Below, piece by piece: positions 26,699 through 34,797 of a stretch of 64,000 bases of DNA. The notes below the pieces were generated by a model. The model saw only the letters and a list, made by a program, of their open reading frames with translations. It was not told the DNA's origin and did no database searches. The DNA is from Roseiarcus sp963775575. Its GTDB lineage: Bacteria > Pseudomonadota > Alphaproteobacteria > Rhizobiales > Beijerinckiaceae. The position numbers were made by a program, and so were the translations under genes. The DNA is taken from the NCBI GenBank assembly GCA_963775575.1, contig CAVZJG010000002.1:2356001-2420000 (forward strand), given 5' to 3'. Position 1 is the first letter of the stretch. Every line of letters starts with the position of its first letter.

Positions 26699-29485
26699 AT
26701 GAAGACTACCATGGATCCGAGCAATCTAATCACGACTTCGCTATTTTCCGCATTTGTTAAATGTCCGACGAAAGCGCGCCTCTTGGCGATCGGCGAGCCC
26801 GCACCGGGCACGTTCTTCACCGACATTGAGAGACGCATATCGTCTACGTACAAAATGGGTGCGAAGCGGCGACTACCCCTCGGTGTCGAGGTAGCCGAAT
26901 TTCTCGAATTAGGACTTTTGGAGGTAGCCTCGCAGGGAATCATTCCGCTCCATGTCGACTGCGAAACAGCCGTATATGATCCTGCGCCGCAGCCGAGCAG
27001 ATCCGGCCGCGCCAAAGGGCAGAAATCATCATCGTCATTGAGCACCTGTATTCCCGCCCTGTTTATACCCTGGAATAAGCCGGGCCTTTCGGACAGATTG
27101 CTTCTCTGTTTCGGCGCGCTCGCGCTGTCGCAGAATACTGGCGTACTGGCAGACACAGGAATACTCGTCTACTGCGATAGCCCCCGTCACAGAAATGTGA
27201 GGATTGGAGATCAAGTCGCGCCGGCGCGTCAAACCATCAACAAGATCGGGACGAACTGCTTCGGTCAGAAAGAGCCCCCACTTATACTGAATAGGCATTG
27301 CCCCGTTTGTGATTTCCAGCCAAGGTGTCGCCGCATTGCCATTGAACGCGACGACTTGAGCCTGCTCACCGCGATGACCAGCAAGGAGCGGGCGAAATGC
27401 ACTGCCAAGGGAATATCCACGATAACGCAGTTGTCCTACGGCTACCGCCCCCGGCGGCATAAGCGCACCAGACCTGACGCCGAGGATTCCGCGAAATCCA
27501 GTAGACGCGCCGCTCCGGTCGTCAAGAACGATCACAAACTCAAGGCCCTCGCGATTAAGAAGAACCAGATCCATGTGGTCGGAGCCCCGTCGCTAAAGTT
27601 CGTGGGCGTCCCGATTTTCCTCGACGTTGAGGGGATGCCGGACAGGGACCTGTACTACCTTGTTGGGCTTCGGTTCGAATCCGGTGGAGAACAGGTGGAG
27701 CACTCGTTCTGGGCCGACGGATTGGACGGCGAGCGCGTCATATGGGAGAACTGCTTGCAAACGCTCAAGACGATCGGGAATGCGCAGATCGTCAGCTACG
27801 GCGCGTACGAAACCCGGTATCTCAGGCAGATGAGAGAGCGCTATATTCTGGTGCCCGACGACGTGGAATTTGTCGATCACCTTATCGAAACGTCGGTCAA
27901 CCTCGTCGGCTGCATCTACGGCAAGGTCTACTTCCCTACATTTTCGAACAGCCTCAAGGAAGTCGGTCGATACCTCGGGTTCGAGTGGGGTTGGCCACGG
28001 GTTTCGGGCGCCGCGACGCCACTGTTGAGGCGGGCCTGGGAACTCAGCGCTGACGACGAACTCAAGCGCAAACTGATCGATTACAACATGGACGACTGCC
28101 GAGCAGCTTCGACGGTCGCGGACGCCCTGGTGCGCATATGCGCGGGCGGCGCGTCCGGCCTCGATGCGGTCGATGTCGGTTCGCTGGAGGTTGGTTTCCA
28201 ACACACCTTCGGCAAGTTCGTCGGCGCCCTGCCAGAGTTCGCGAAAATCAACGACGCGGCTTACTGGGACTATCAACGCGACAAAATATATATTCGGTCA
28301 AATCCATCTCTCCGGGGAGCCGCAAAAAGAAAACGCAGGGCTAGCCGCCGCGCTCTGCCGGTCAACACAACGGTTGGCCCTTCTCGACCACGTAACTGCC
28401 CGACCTGTAATTCGACACGGGTATCCATGAATGGAAGAGACCGCCGGATAGTTTTTGACATGCGATTTTCTGATGGTTGTTTACGGAGATGGGTTGTAAA
28501 GTATATAGTTGATCGATATAAATGTCGTGACTGTAATTCGTCATTCGCCTCAGATGACAATAATTTGGAGAAATCTCCTTACGGAGCAAATGTCGTTGCG
28601 TACGTTCTGTATAATATTATTGAAGTTCATATTCCTCAATTAAAACTATCCAGCATCATGCAGAAGGTGTTCCGATACCCATTAGCGCAGCCTACCATCA
28701 ATCGAATAATACAAAGATCCGCCCAGAAGTATCGTGATACTTATGAAGAAATTAGGGAACGCCTATCGTATGGCAAGTTAATACATGCCGATGAGACGCA
28801 TGTTAGCGTAAAAGGGAAAGATTCCTACGTATGGGTCTTCACCAGTATGGAGGACGTAATTTATATTTGGTCGGAAACGCGAGAAGGCTCCACGGCGACA
28901 GAATGTCTTAAAGACTTTAAAGGGGTGTTGGTGTCAGATTTTTATTCTGCTTACAATTCGGTCAATTGCCCCCAGCAGAGATGCTTGATTCACTTAATTC
29001 GCGACTTGAACGATGATATTCATCAGGAACCTTTCAACAAGGAAATAAAGGAGGTCGCGCAAAATTTTGCGGCCATTTTGAGACCCATAATTGAGACGAT
29101 AGACCGCTTCGGTTTAAAGGCCCGCTTCCTCAGAAAACACAAACTCGCTGTGGCAAGATTCTATGACGCGCTACTTGTTCGGAAATACGACACCGAAATT
29201 GCCCAAAAGTCTCAGGAAAGGTTCAAAAGAAATCGGGCAAAGCTTTTTACATTTCTGGATTATGACAACGTTCCATGGAATAATAATAATGCAGAACATG
29301 CAATCAAGTCGTTCGCCGATTTGCGTGATGTGATCGAGGGGTCAACAACCGAACGAGGCATTCGCGACTACCTAATATTGTTAAGCATTTACCAAACATG
29401 CGCATACAGGGAAATTGATTTTCTTGGATTCCTTCGGTCCGGGGAAAAAAAGATTGATGGCTACGCTGGGAGGCGGGGTCGGTGA
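26699..29485 (+). CDS. RecB-like (TM0106)/RNase H-like/IS66-type transposase fusion protein
   Basis: A 928-residue three-part protein. Residues 1-220 resemble TM0106-family RecB/Cas4-like nucleases: Cys22 (VKCPTK) plus Cys201-Cys204-Cys210 could hold an iron-sulfur cluster, but a clear PD-(D/E)xK motif is not evident. Residues 300-480 are a predicted RNase H-like exonuclease domain (LDVEGMPDRDLYYLVG, YGAYETRY, YNMDDC). Residues 565-928 are an IS66-type transposase: zinc knuckles Cys567/Cys570 and Cys609/Cys612, then Asp698 (HADETH), Asp747 (VSDFYSAY) and Glu866 (NNAEHAIK), a complete DDE set. GC falls from 37/60 bases at 28,201 to 21/60 at 28,561, close to the domain junction. I recall similar architectures in databases under TM0106 or IS66 labels, but cannot check. 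Start could be 26699 or the Met at 26711. Confidence 0.85.
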   Translation: MKTTMDPSNLITTSLFSAFVKCPTKARLLAIGEPAPGTFFTDIERRISSTYKMGAKRRLPLGVEVAEFLELGLLEVASQGIIPLHVDCETAVYDPAPQPSRSGRAKGQKSSSSLSTCIPALFIPWNKPGLSDRLLLCFGALALSQNTGVLADTGILVYCDSPRHRNVRIGDQVAPARQTINKIGTNCFGQKEPPLILNRHCPVCDFQPRCRRIAIERDDLSLLTAMTSKERAKCTAKGISTITQLSYGYRPRRHKRTRPDAEDSAKSSRRAAPVVKNDHKLKALAIKKNQIHVVGAPSLKFVGVPIFLDVEGMPDRDLYYLVGLRFESGGEQVEHSFWADGLDGERVIWENCLQTLKTIGNAQIVSYGAYETRYLRQMRERYILVPDDVEFVDHLIETSVNLVGCIYGKVYFPTFSNSLKEVGRYLGFEWGWPRVSGAATPLLRRAWELSADDELKRKLIDYNMDDCRAASTVADALVRICAGGASGLDAVDVGSLEVGFQHTFGKFVGALPEFAKINDAAYWDYQRDKIYIRSNPSLRGAAKRKRRASRRALPVNTTVGPSRPRNCPTCNSTRVSMNGRDRRIVFDMRFSDGCLRRWVVKYIVDRYKCRDCNSSFASDDNNLEKSPYGANVVAYVLYNIIEVHIPQLKLSSIMQKVFRYPLAQPTINRIIQRSAQKYRDTYEEIRERLSYGKLIHADETHVSVKGKDSYVWVFTSMEDVIYIWSETREGSTATECLKDFKGVLVSDFYSAYNSVNCPQQRCLIHLIRDLNDDIHQEPFNKEIKEVAQNFAAILRPIIETIDRFGLKARFLRKHKLAVARFYDALLVRKYDTEIAQKSQERFKRNRAKLFTFLDYDNVPWNNNNAEHAIKSFADLRDVIEGSTTERGIRDYLILLSIYQTCAYREIDFLGFLRSGEKKIDGYAGRRGR

Positions 29486-29790
29486 TTGATATTTGAAACA
29501 GCGTCCGAAGTTGGTTGTGACGCAGTTTTATTAGGCCTTTCGACTGCATAACCGTCGCACTGTTGTGGAGACTTTCTCCCAATATTAGTCCGGTCATGCT
29601 TGGTCGGAGATATCGCCACATGGCAGGAGTGAAAATCTAAACGCAAGCAAATCTTGAACATGTGCCGGGGCGGCTGCGAGTGCCGCCCCGGCTCGAAGCC
29701 GGCCATTCGACCCGCGGGGCAACCACGCGTCACGTTTCATCCGCAACAGCCGCTCGATCACAGCCGTTTCGGCTGACGCTTTTGCGCCCC
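29486..29790. other. Intergenic region between the fusion gene and hemH
   Basis: About 305 bases, AT-rich at first and turning GC-rich near 29,660, which probably marks the right border of the acquired DNA. I found no inverted-repeat end matching anything upstream of 26,699. No gene seen apart from the hairpin listed separately. Confidence 0.5.
29664..29692 (-). terminator. GC-rich hairpin downstream of hemH
   Basis: GCCGGGGCGGC and GCCGCCCCGGC form perfect 11-bp arms around a 7-base loop, about 100 bp past the hemH stop. It may end the hemH transcript, though no strong T run follows. Confidence 0.45.
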
Positions 29791-30855
29791 TCACGCCCAC
29801 CCCGCCAGCTCCCGCCGCGCCACCGCCCCGAGCGCGCGCATGCCGTCCTCGCCGTCGTTGAGGCAGGGCAGCGCGGCGAATTGTTCGCCGCCAGCGGCGT
29901 GAAAATAGCCGGCGTTCTCGACGCCGATCTCCTCCAGCGTCTCCAGGCAATCGGCGGAAAAGCCCGGCGTGACGACGGCGAGGCGCTTGACGCCGTTAGC
30001 CCCAAGCGCCTTCACGGTCTCGGCCGTGTAGGGCTGCAACCATTCGGCGCGCCCGAAGCGCGACTGGAAGGTCATGCGCAGGCGCTCGGGCGGCAGCCCC
30101 AGCGCTTCGCGCAACAGCCGCGTCGTCTTGGCGCAATGGCAATAATAGGGATCGCCCTTGTCGAAACAGGCGCGTGGGATTCCATGGAACGAGGCGAGGA
30201 GGATTTCCGGCTCGAAGTCGAGCTTCGCCAGCGCGGCGCGGGTCGAGCGCGCCAACGCCTCGATATAGATGGGATCGTCGTAATAGGGCGCGGCGACGCG
30301 CAACGTCGGCTGCCAGCGCAGGCGTTTCAGGGCGTCGAACGCCTTGTCGCACACCGTCGCCGTCGTCGCCGCGCAATATTGCGGATAAAGCGGCGCGAGG
30401 AGAATGCGGTCGCATCCCTTGTCCTGCAGCGCGGCGAGGCGCTCGGCGATCGACGGCTTGCCGTAGCGCATCGCCCAGTCGACTTCGACGCGGCCCTCGC
30501 CCGGGCCGAGCGCCAGCGCCTCGGCGAGTTTTTCCGCCTGGGATCGCGTGATGGTCTTCAGCGGACCTTCATTGCGCTCGCGGTTCCAGATCGAGGCGTA
30601 GTCGCGCCCTCTGACGGCCGGCCTCCGGGTCAGGATGACGAGGTTGAGGATCACCCACCAAATGAGCCGCGGCGCCTCGACAACGCGCCGGTCGGACAGG
30701 AACTCTTTGAGATACCGGCGCATCGACCAATAGTCGGTCGCCTCGGGGGTGCCGAGGTTGACCAGCAGCGCGCCGACGCGCCCGCTTTTGATCGGCGGGT
30801 GGCCCTGTGGGCGCCTCAAGGCGCGAAAGGCGTCGGGCGAGTTCGGCGCGTTCAT
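29791..30855 (-). CDS. hemH: Ferrochelatase
   Basis: Inserts Fe2+ into protoporphyrin IX, the last step of haem synthesis, at the inner membrane. The 354-residue protein starts at ATG 30855 (a GTG at 30861 is less likely). Signature features are GALLVNLGTPEATDYWSMRRYLKEFLSD, LLASFHGIP with the catalytic His, YYCHCAKTTRLL, TFQSRFGRAEWLQPYT and VVTPGFSADCLETLEEI. Length and motifs are normal. The next gene upstream on this strand is msrB, 34 bp away. Confidence 0.96.
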   Translation of the reverse strand: MNAPNSPDAFRALRRPQGHPPIKSGRVGALLVNLGTPEATDYWSMRRYLKEFLSDRRVVEAPRLIWWVILNLVILTRRPAVRGRDYASIWNRERNEGPLKTITRSQAEKLAEALALGPGEGRVEVDWAMRYGKPSIAERLAALQDKGCDRILLAPLYPQYCAATTATVCDKAFDALKRLRWQPTLRVAAPYYDDPIYIEALARSTRAALAKLDFEPEILLASFHGIPRACFDKGDPYYCHCAKTTRLLREALGLPPERLRMTFQSRFGRAEWLQPYTAETVKALGANGVKRLAVVTPGFSADCLETLEEIGVENAGYFHAAGGEQFAALPCLNDGEDGMRALGAVARRELAGWA

Positions 30856-30889
30856 GGCCACGGCTTTGTCGGCGCGATGACGCCAGCCG

Positions 30890-31291
30890 TCAAGCGGGGT
30901 CGAAATTCGTCGCTGCGCCGTTGATGCAATAGCGCAGATGGGTCGGCGGCGGGCCGTCGGGGAAGACGTGGCCGAGATGCGAGCCGCAGCGCGCGCAATG
31001 GACCTCGGTGCGCGTCATGCCCCAGCTCCGGTCGACGGTCGTCGCCACCAATCCGGGAACGGGATCGTTGAAGCTCGGCCATCCCGTGCCGCTGTCGAAC
31101 TTGGTCGCGGATGGGAACAGCGGCTGGCCGCAGCCCGCGCAAGAGAACATGCCAGGCCGCTTCTCGGTATTGAGCGCGCAGCTCCCGGCGCGCTCGGTGC
31201 CGTGCTCGCGCATGATCGCGTATTGCTCCGGCGTCAGCAGCGCGCGCCACTCCGCCTCGCTGTGGGTGACGGGAAAGGCCTCTTGTTTCAT
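30890..31291 (-). CDS. msrB: Peptide-methionine (R)-S-oxide reductase
   Basis: Repairs methionine-R-sulfoxide in proteins with thioredoxin. The 133-residue protein has zinc cysteines Cys51/Cys54 (CAGCG) and Cys99/Cys102 (CARCGSH), the substrate pocket SGTGWPSF and the catalytic Cys122 in LRYCING. It lacks a signal peptide so is cytoplasmic. The single short family domain is complete. It is followed closely by hemH on the same strand. Confidence 0.95.
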   Translation of the reverse strand: MKQEAFPVTHSEAEWRALLTPEQYAIMREHGTERAGSCALNTEKRPGMFSCAGCGQPLFPSATKFDSGTGWPSFNDPVPGLVATTVDRSWGMTRTEVHCARCGSHLGHVFPDGPPPTHLRYCINGAATNFDPA

Positions 31292-31567
31292 CGCTCGTCT
31301 CTCCGGCGACCATTGATCAGGCGGTCCCTGGCGAAGGGAACGCTCGTCCGCCTTTCGCCCGAGGCGTCCGGTTTGTTACGGCGCCGTCCGCTCGCGCCCG
31401 CCAGCCCCTTGCCCGGCGCCGGCAAGGCGAGAACGCGGGCGTATGTTCGCAAGAAGGGCACGGCGAGCGGGTCGAATCCGGCAAAGCAGGGCGACGCGAC
31501 CCCTCGGGGAATCGCGGCGCAGCGGAGCGATTGCTTTTAGGCCAAGGCGCCCGCAAAATCACGGCCC

Positions 31568-32389
31568 ATGTCGCCAAGTCCCGCCGTCCGCGCGGCGGCG
31601 CGCCGAGGGATCGTCGCGTTCGCCGTCGTCGCCGCCTGCTACGTCTCGGTCGCCTACGGGCTCGCGCCGGCGTGGTGGCGCCATTACGAGCGCCAGAGCG
31701 CGCTCGCCGACAAGGCGATGACGACGCGGACTTCGCTCGGCATTCCCGGCGACGCGCTCAACGTCGGCCTGGAGGGCCGGCGCGACGACGTGCTTTGCGC
31801 GATGCGCGCGGCCGGCTGGCGCCCCGCCGATCCCGTGACCTGGCGTTCGAGCGCGAAGATCGTCGGCAGCGTGCTGCTGCGTCGCGCCTACGCGACGGCG
31901 CCGGTCAGCGACCTCTTCTACGACGGGCGCCGGCAGGACCTGGCGTTTCAGAAACCGTCGGGCGCATCGCCGAGCACGCGCCATCACGTGCGCTTGTGGA
32001 AGGCGCTGGAGGCGGGCGACGACGGCTTGGCCGTTTGGCTCGGCGCGGCGACCTTCGACCGCAGCGTCGGCGTCAACCATTTCACCGGTCAGGTGACGCA
32101 TCACGTCGCCCCCGACATCGACGCGGAGCGCGATTTTCTCACCGCCGACCTCGCCGCCGCCGGCATCGTCGAGGCCGGCTACTCGGTCAGCGGCGTCGGG
32201 CCGACCGTGTTCGGGCGCAACGGCGGCGGCGATCGCTATTTCACCGACGGCGAAATCGCCTTCTCGCGTCTCTCCGAGAATTGCGAGAGCCGCCCCGGCG
32301 CGACGCCGGTTCTGCCCAGCTCGCCCGCTGTCCAAGCCAAGAACCGCCTGTTCGCTTGGGCGGCGGCGCTGTGGCGGCGCTTTCGCTAA
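31568..32389 (+). CDS. LssY C-terminal domain protein
   Basis: A 273-residue protein with one N-terminal membrane segment (GIVAFAVVAACYVSVAYGL) and a domain resembling LssY_C: GIPGDALNVGLEGRRDDVLCAMRAAGWRPADPVT, YDGRRQDLAFQKPSGASPSTRHHVRLW, VWLGAATFDRSVGV and THHVAPDIDAERDFL. Such domains occur alone or fused to PAP2-type membrane enzymes; function is unknown. The bulk should face the periplasm. Its stop overlaps that of purU (convergent, 32386-32389). Confidence 0.8.
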   Translation: MSPSPAVRAAARRGIVAFAVVAACYVSVAYGLAPAWWRHYERQSALADKAMTTRTSLGIPGDALNVGLEGRRDDVLCAMRAAGWRPADPVTWRSSAKIVGSVLLRRAYATAPVSDLFYDGRRQDLAFQKPSGASPSTRHHVRLWKALEAGDDGLAVWLGAATFDRSVGVNHFTGQVTHHVAPDIDAERDFLTADLAAAGIVEAGYSVSGVGPTVFGRNGGGDRYFTDGEIAFSRLSENCESRPGATPVLPSSPAVQAKNRLFAWAAALWRRFR

Positions 32390-33249
32390 CCCGAAAACAC
32401 CACCGTCTTGCCGCCGTTGAGCAGCACGCGATCCTCGAGGTGATAGGCGAGCGCGCGCGCCAGCACGCGCCGTTCGATGTCCCGGCCCTTGCGCGCCAGG
32501 TCTTCGGGGGTGTCGCTGTGGCTGATGCGCTCGACGTCCTGTTCGATGATCGGGCCTTCGTCGAGCTCGGCGGTGACGAAATGCGCGGTGGCGCCGATCA
32601 GCTTCACGCCGCGCGCGTGCGCCTGATGATAGGGATTGGCGCCTTTGAAGCCGGGCAGGAACGAGTGGTGGATGTTGATGCAGCGCCCCTGCAGCTTCGC
32701 GGCGAGCCCGTCGGAGAGAATCTGCATGTAGCGCGCCAGCACGACGACGTCGGCCCTTGCGGCGCGCACGACCTCCCAGATCTGCGCCTCCTGCTCCATC
32801 TTGGTCTGCTTGGTCACCGACAGATAGTGAAACGGAATCTCGTCGAAATCGACATGGTCGTAGGTCTCGCGGGGATAGTTGGCGATGATCGCGACGATCT
32901 CCATCGCCAGCTCGCCGTTGCGCCAGCGATAGAGGAGATCGACCAGGCAATGGTCGAAGCGCGAAACCAGCAGCGCCACGCGCTTCTTTTCCTTCTCGGC
33001 GCGGATCGCCCAGGTCATCTTCAATTCGGCGGCGAGGTCGGCGAACGCGACGCGCAGCGCGGCAACGTCGACTCCTTCGCCGACGCCGTCGAACGCCACG
33101 CGCATGAAGAAATTGCCGGTTTCGACATCGTCGAACTGCTGGGCTTCGAGGATGTTGAACCCGCCCTCGAACAACGCCATCGAAACCTTGGCGACGATTC
33201 CGGGCCGGTCGGCGCAGGACAAGGTCAAGACGTAGCGCGCGGCGGACAT
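32386..33249 (-). CDS. purU: Formyltetrahydrofolate deformylase
   Basis: Hydrolyses 10-formyl-tetrahydrofolate to formate and tetrahydrofolate, tuning one-carbon pools. The 287-residue protein has an N-terminal ACT domain (YVLTLSCADRPGIVAKVSM) and a C-terminal formyltransferase-like domain with CINIHHSFLPGFKGANPYHQA and THFV-like segment ATAHFVTAELDEGPIIEQ, which carries the catalytic Asp. ATG 33249 follows AAGGTTCGTCGCCC; upstream in-frame starts read into intergenic sequence. In a methylotroph or photoheterotroph this enzyme would link folate C1 units to formate, but the window alone does not show that. Confidence 0.94.
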   Translation of the reverse strand: MSAARYVLTLSCADRPGIVAKVSMALFEGGFNILEAQQFDDVETGNFFMRVAFDGVGEGVDVAALRVAFADLAAELKMTWAIRAEKEKKRVALLVSRFDHCLVDLLYRWRNGELAMEIVAIIANYPRETYDHVDFDEIPFHYLSVTKQTKMEQEAQIWEVVRAARADVVVLARYMQILSDGLAAKLQGRCINIHHSFLPGFKGANPYHQAHARGVKLIGATAHFVTAELDEGPIIEQDVERISHSDTPEDLARKGRDIERRVLARALAYHLEDRVLLNGGKTVVFSG

Positions 33250-33428
33250 GGGCGACGAACCTTTGCTACAAAAGCGTGGGCGCGCCGCATTCGGGCGTCG
33301 GCGCCCCTTCTGCCCGCAAGTGGGGAGAAGGGACGCGGCGGCGCATGACGGCGGGCGTCGATCCGATCGCTGCACGCTCTAAGGCAAAGCCGCGCCGGCG
33401 CGCAAGGGCGCGGCCATTGCCCGTAACG

Positions 33429-34064
33429 CTACGGTTTGATCTCGGCCAGCACGCCTTCGACGCTCGGCAGGATCGCGGCGGCGACTTTCTCCACGCCTTC
33501 GCGCGTCGGATGCAATCCGTCGCGTTGAACGAGCGTGGGATCGCCGGCGACCCCGTCGAGAAAGAAGGGATAGAGCGCGACGCCGTAATTCTTGGCCAGA
33601 TCGGGATAGATCGCGTCGAAGCGCCGCTGATAGTCGGGGCCGAAATTGGCGATGGCGCGCATGCCGGCAAGCAGCGTCGCGATATGAGCCGCGCGCGCCT
33701 TGTCGAGGATTTGCGCGAGAGAAGCCTCGGCGGCGGCGGGGTCGAGGCCGCGCAGCATGTCGTTGGCGCCGAGTTCGACGATCAGCGCGTCCGTGCCCGC
33801 GGGCACGCTCCAATCGTAGCGCGCCAGCCCGTCCTCCGCGGTTTCGCCCGAGACGCCGGCGTTGGCGACCGCGACGTCCCAGCCGCGCGCCTTGAGGGCG
33901 CGCTGGAGGGCGTCGGGAAACGACTCCCCCGGCGCCAGCCCGTAGCCGGCGGTCAGGCTGTCGCCGAGCGTGACGATATGCAGCGGACGCGCCCCAGCCG
34001 GCGCGCCGGCGGCGGTCAGCGCGGCGGCGAGCGCCAGGGCAAAGACCTGGACGCGGACGCGCAA
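33429..34064 (-). CDS. tesA: SGNH arylesterase/lysophospholipase, TesA-like
   Basis: A periplasmic GDSL esterase. From the TTG at 34064 the protein is 211 residues: signal peptide (VFALALAAALTAAGAPAGA), Ser36 in GDSLTAGYGL (block I), GVSGET, GAND (block III) and the D-x-x-H pair in RDGLHPTREGVEKV. A GTG at 34106 would lengthen the n-region. It is divergent from an ABC ATPase/permease pair exactly as E. coli tesA is from ybbA-ybbP. Start uncertain because there is no in-frame ATG in the right place. Confidence 0.88.
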   Translation of the reverse strand: MRVRVQVFALALAAALTAAGAPAGARPLHIVTLGDSLTAGYGLAPGESFPDALQRALKARGWDVAVANAGVSGETAEDGLARYDWSVPAGTDALIVELGANDMLRGLDPAAAEASLAQILDKARAAHIATLLAGMRAIANFGPDYQRRFDAIYPDLAKNYGVALYPFFLDGVAGDPTLVQRDGLHPTREGVEKVAAAILPSVEGVLAEIKP

Positions 34065-34107
34065 ATGCCCATATGAGGCGTTCTCCGGCGTAAGGAATCT
34101 CTTCACG

Positions 34108-34797
34108 ATGGCGGCCCCTGCGATCGAATTGCGCGACGTCGACTTGAGTCTCGGCGAAGGCGCGGCCAGGGTGCATATATTGCGCCATGTCAATTTAACA
34201 ATCGACAAGGGCGAGGCGGTCGGCCTCATCGGTCCGTCCGGCGCCGGCAAGTCGACGCTGCTGATGACCATGGCCGGCCTGGAGCGGCCGGACAGCGGCT
34301 CGGTCGTCGTCGACGGCGTCGCCATCCAGGCGATGGGCGAGGACGAATTGGCGCGCTTCCGCGGCGCGCGGATCGGCATCGTCTTCCAGTCCTTTCATCT
34401 CATTCCGACGATGACCGCGCTCGAAAACGTCGCGGCGCCGCTGGAGCTCGCCGGGGCTCCGGACGCGTTCGCCCGCGCGGCGAAGGAATTGGCGCTCGTC
34501 GGGCTCGCCGAACGCCAGGGCCATTATCCCGCCCAGCTTTCGGGCGGCGAGCAGCAGCGCGTCGCGCTGGCGCGCGCCTTGGCGCCGCGGCCCTCGCTGC
34601 TGATCGCCGACGAGCCGACGGGCAACCTCGACGAGGCGACCGGGCGCGCGATCATCGATCTCTTGTTTGACGCGCCCTCGCGCCGCGGCGCCACGTTGGC
34701 CCTCGTCACCCACGATCCCGCGCTGGCCGAGCGCTGCGGCCGGACGTTGCGCATGCGTTCGGGCGCGCTCGAAGCGCTCGCCCCGGCGCTCGCATGA
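34108..34797 (+). CDS. ybbA: ABC transporter ATPase, YbbA/LolD-like
   Basis: A 229-residue ATPase of the MacB/LolD class. Walker A GPSGAGKST is residues 42-50, Q-loop FQSFHLIPTMTALENV, signature LSGGEQQRVALARAL, Walker B LLIADEPTGNLDEATG, H-loop VTHD. AAGGA stands 11 bases before ATG 34108. It works with the next gene (stop/start overlap ATGA at 34794-34797). Substrate is unknown; in E. coli the pair sits beside tesA, a link conserved here. Confidence 0.92.
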   Translation: MAAPAIELRDVDLSLGEGAARVHILRHVNLTIDKGEAVGLIGPSGAGKSTLLMTMAGLERPDSGSVVVDGVAIQAMGEDELARFRGARIGIVFQSFHLIPTMTALENVAAPLELAGAPDAFARAAKELALVGLAERQGHYPAQLSGGEQQRVALARALAPRPSLLIADEPTGNLDEATGRAIIDLLFDAPSRRGATLALVTHDPALAERCGRTLRMRSGALEALAPALA

